Shown in pieces: positions 14,679 through 14,792 of a DNA stretch of 14,792 nt. This DNA is from CAYVAP01 sp964343195. Lineage in GTDB: Bacteria; Bacteroidota; Bacteroidia; J057. The stretch is from assembly GCA_964343195.1 (NCBI GenBank), contig CAYFIR010000149.1, positions 1 to 14,792 of the forward strand. The letters run 5' to 3'. A program made the translations under genes and the position numbers. Positions within the stretch are counted from its first letter, which is position 1. Every line of letters starts with the position of its first letter. The notes below the pieces were generated by a model. The model was not told where the DNA came from. It ran no database searches and saw only the letters and a list, made by a program, of their open reading frames with translations.

Positions 14679-14785
14679 GCCACCCCCCTTTTGCAAAGGG
14701 GGGAATGGGTTTTGGGGCGGCCTGGGGCCGCAGCAGCAACTTTCCCCCCTTCGGCGCGCAGCAGAGAAGGGGGGTGGTTTTCGCC
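14671..14785. mobile_element. Palindrome-ended ~115-bp element, MITE- or REP-like
   Basis: The left end (14671-14690) and right end (14767-14785) are near-perfect inverted repeats. An exact 11-bp core, CCACCCCCCTT against AAGGGGGGTGG, is joined to exact 7-bp outer arms, GGCGAAA against TTTCGCC, with one small indel between them. Inside are three hairpins: 14683-14703 (9-bp stem), 14717-14731 (GCGGCC-TGG-GGCCGC) and 14744-14774 (9-bp stem). There is no ORF. The structure suits a non-autonomous or REP-like repeat, but mobility is inference and no target-site duplication is evident. Confidence 0.5.
14710..14768. repeat. 59-bp direct repeat, copy 2
   Basis: It matches copy 1 at 14475-14533 with two differences and an offset of exactly 235 bp. 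This copy keeps the complete right hairpin arm (GAAGGGGGG, 14766-14774), which copy 1 has lost, so it is the more intact one and forms the inside of the palindrome-ended element. Confidence 0.9.
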
Positions 14786-14792
14786 TGTGGCG

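Overview
The window reads as chromosomal DNA of a Bacteroidota bacterium. The decisive evidence is an adjacent susC/susD pair (TonB-dependent outer-membrane receptor plus surface glycan-binding lipoprotein), which is a hallmark of that phylum. Supporting signs are the weak or absent Shine-Dalgarno sequences, the many lipoprotein signal peptides, and intergenic DNA rich in heptamer repeats and GC-rich palindromes. The repeat style reminds me of Saprospiria/Cytophagia-type genomes, but that placement is a guess.

Left part (1-990): a 7-bp tandem repeat, a small hairpin, then a leftward gene (132-785) for a HTATIP2-like NAD(P)-binding oxidoreductase. A second, different 7-bp repeat lies directly upstream of its start. 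The divergent gap up to 990 also holds two inverted repeats, one with perfect 11-bp arms.

Centre-left (991-3661): two rightward genes overlapping by ATGA. The first is a secreted protein with a DUF4424-like region and a C-terminal discoidin-like (NADase-type glycan-binding) domain. The second is a secreted protein resembling NlpC/P60 cysteine peptidases but with Gln where the catalytic His is expected. A short DUF2310-like double zinc-ribbon protein follows, then a good intrinsic terminator. From 3662 to 4111 there is only a doubtful 68-aa ORF.

Centre-right (4112-14409): a compact polysaccharide utilisation locus. SusC, SusD and a DUF3823-type lipoprotein are packed with 5- and 15-bp gaps, so they form one transcription unit. 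After a 363-bp gap with an inverted repeat come a GH43 lipoprotein and a large GH2 beta-galactosidase, 81 bp apart. The logical reading is that surface SusD and the DUF3823 protein bind a galactose-containing (possibly arabinosylated) glycan, SusC imports oligosaccharides, and GH43 and GH2 remove terminal arabinofuranosyl or galactosyl units and beta-galactosides. No regulator (HTCS, ECF sigma/anti-sigma or AraC) is in the window.

Right end (14410-14792): a very strong intrinsic terminator after GH2, then a non-coding block of repeats. It contains a 59-bp direct repeat (2 mismatches, 235 bp apart), several hairpins, and a roughly 115-bp element bounded by nearly perfect ~20-nt inverted repeats, which looks like a small non-coding palindromic mobile or REP-like element.
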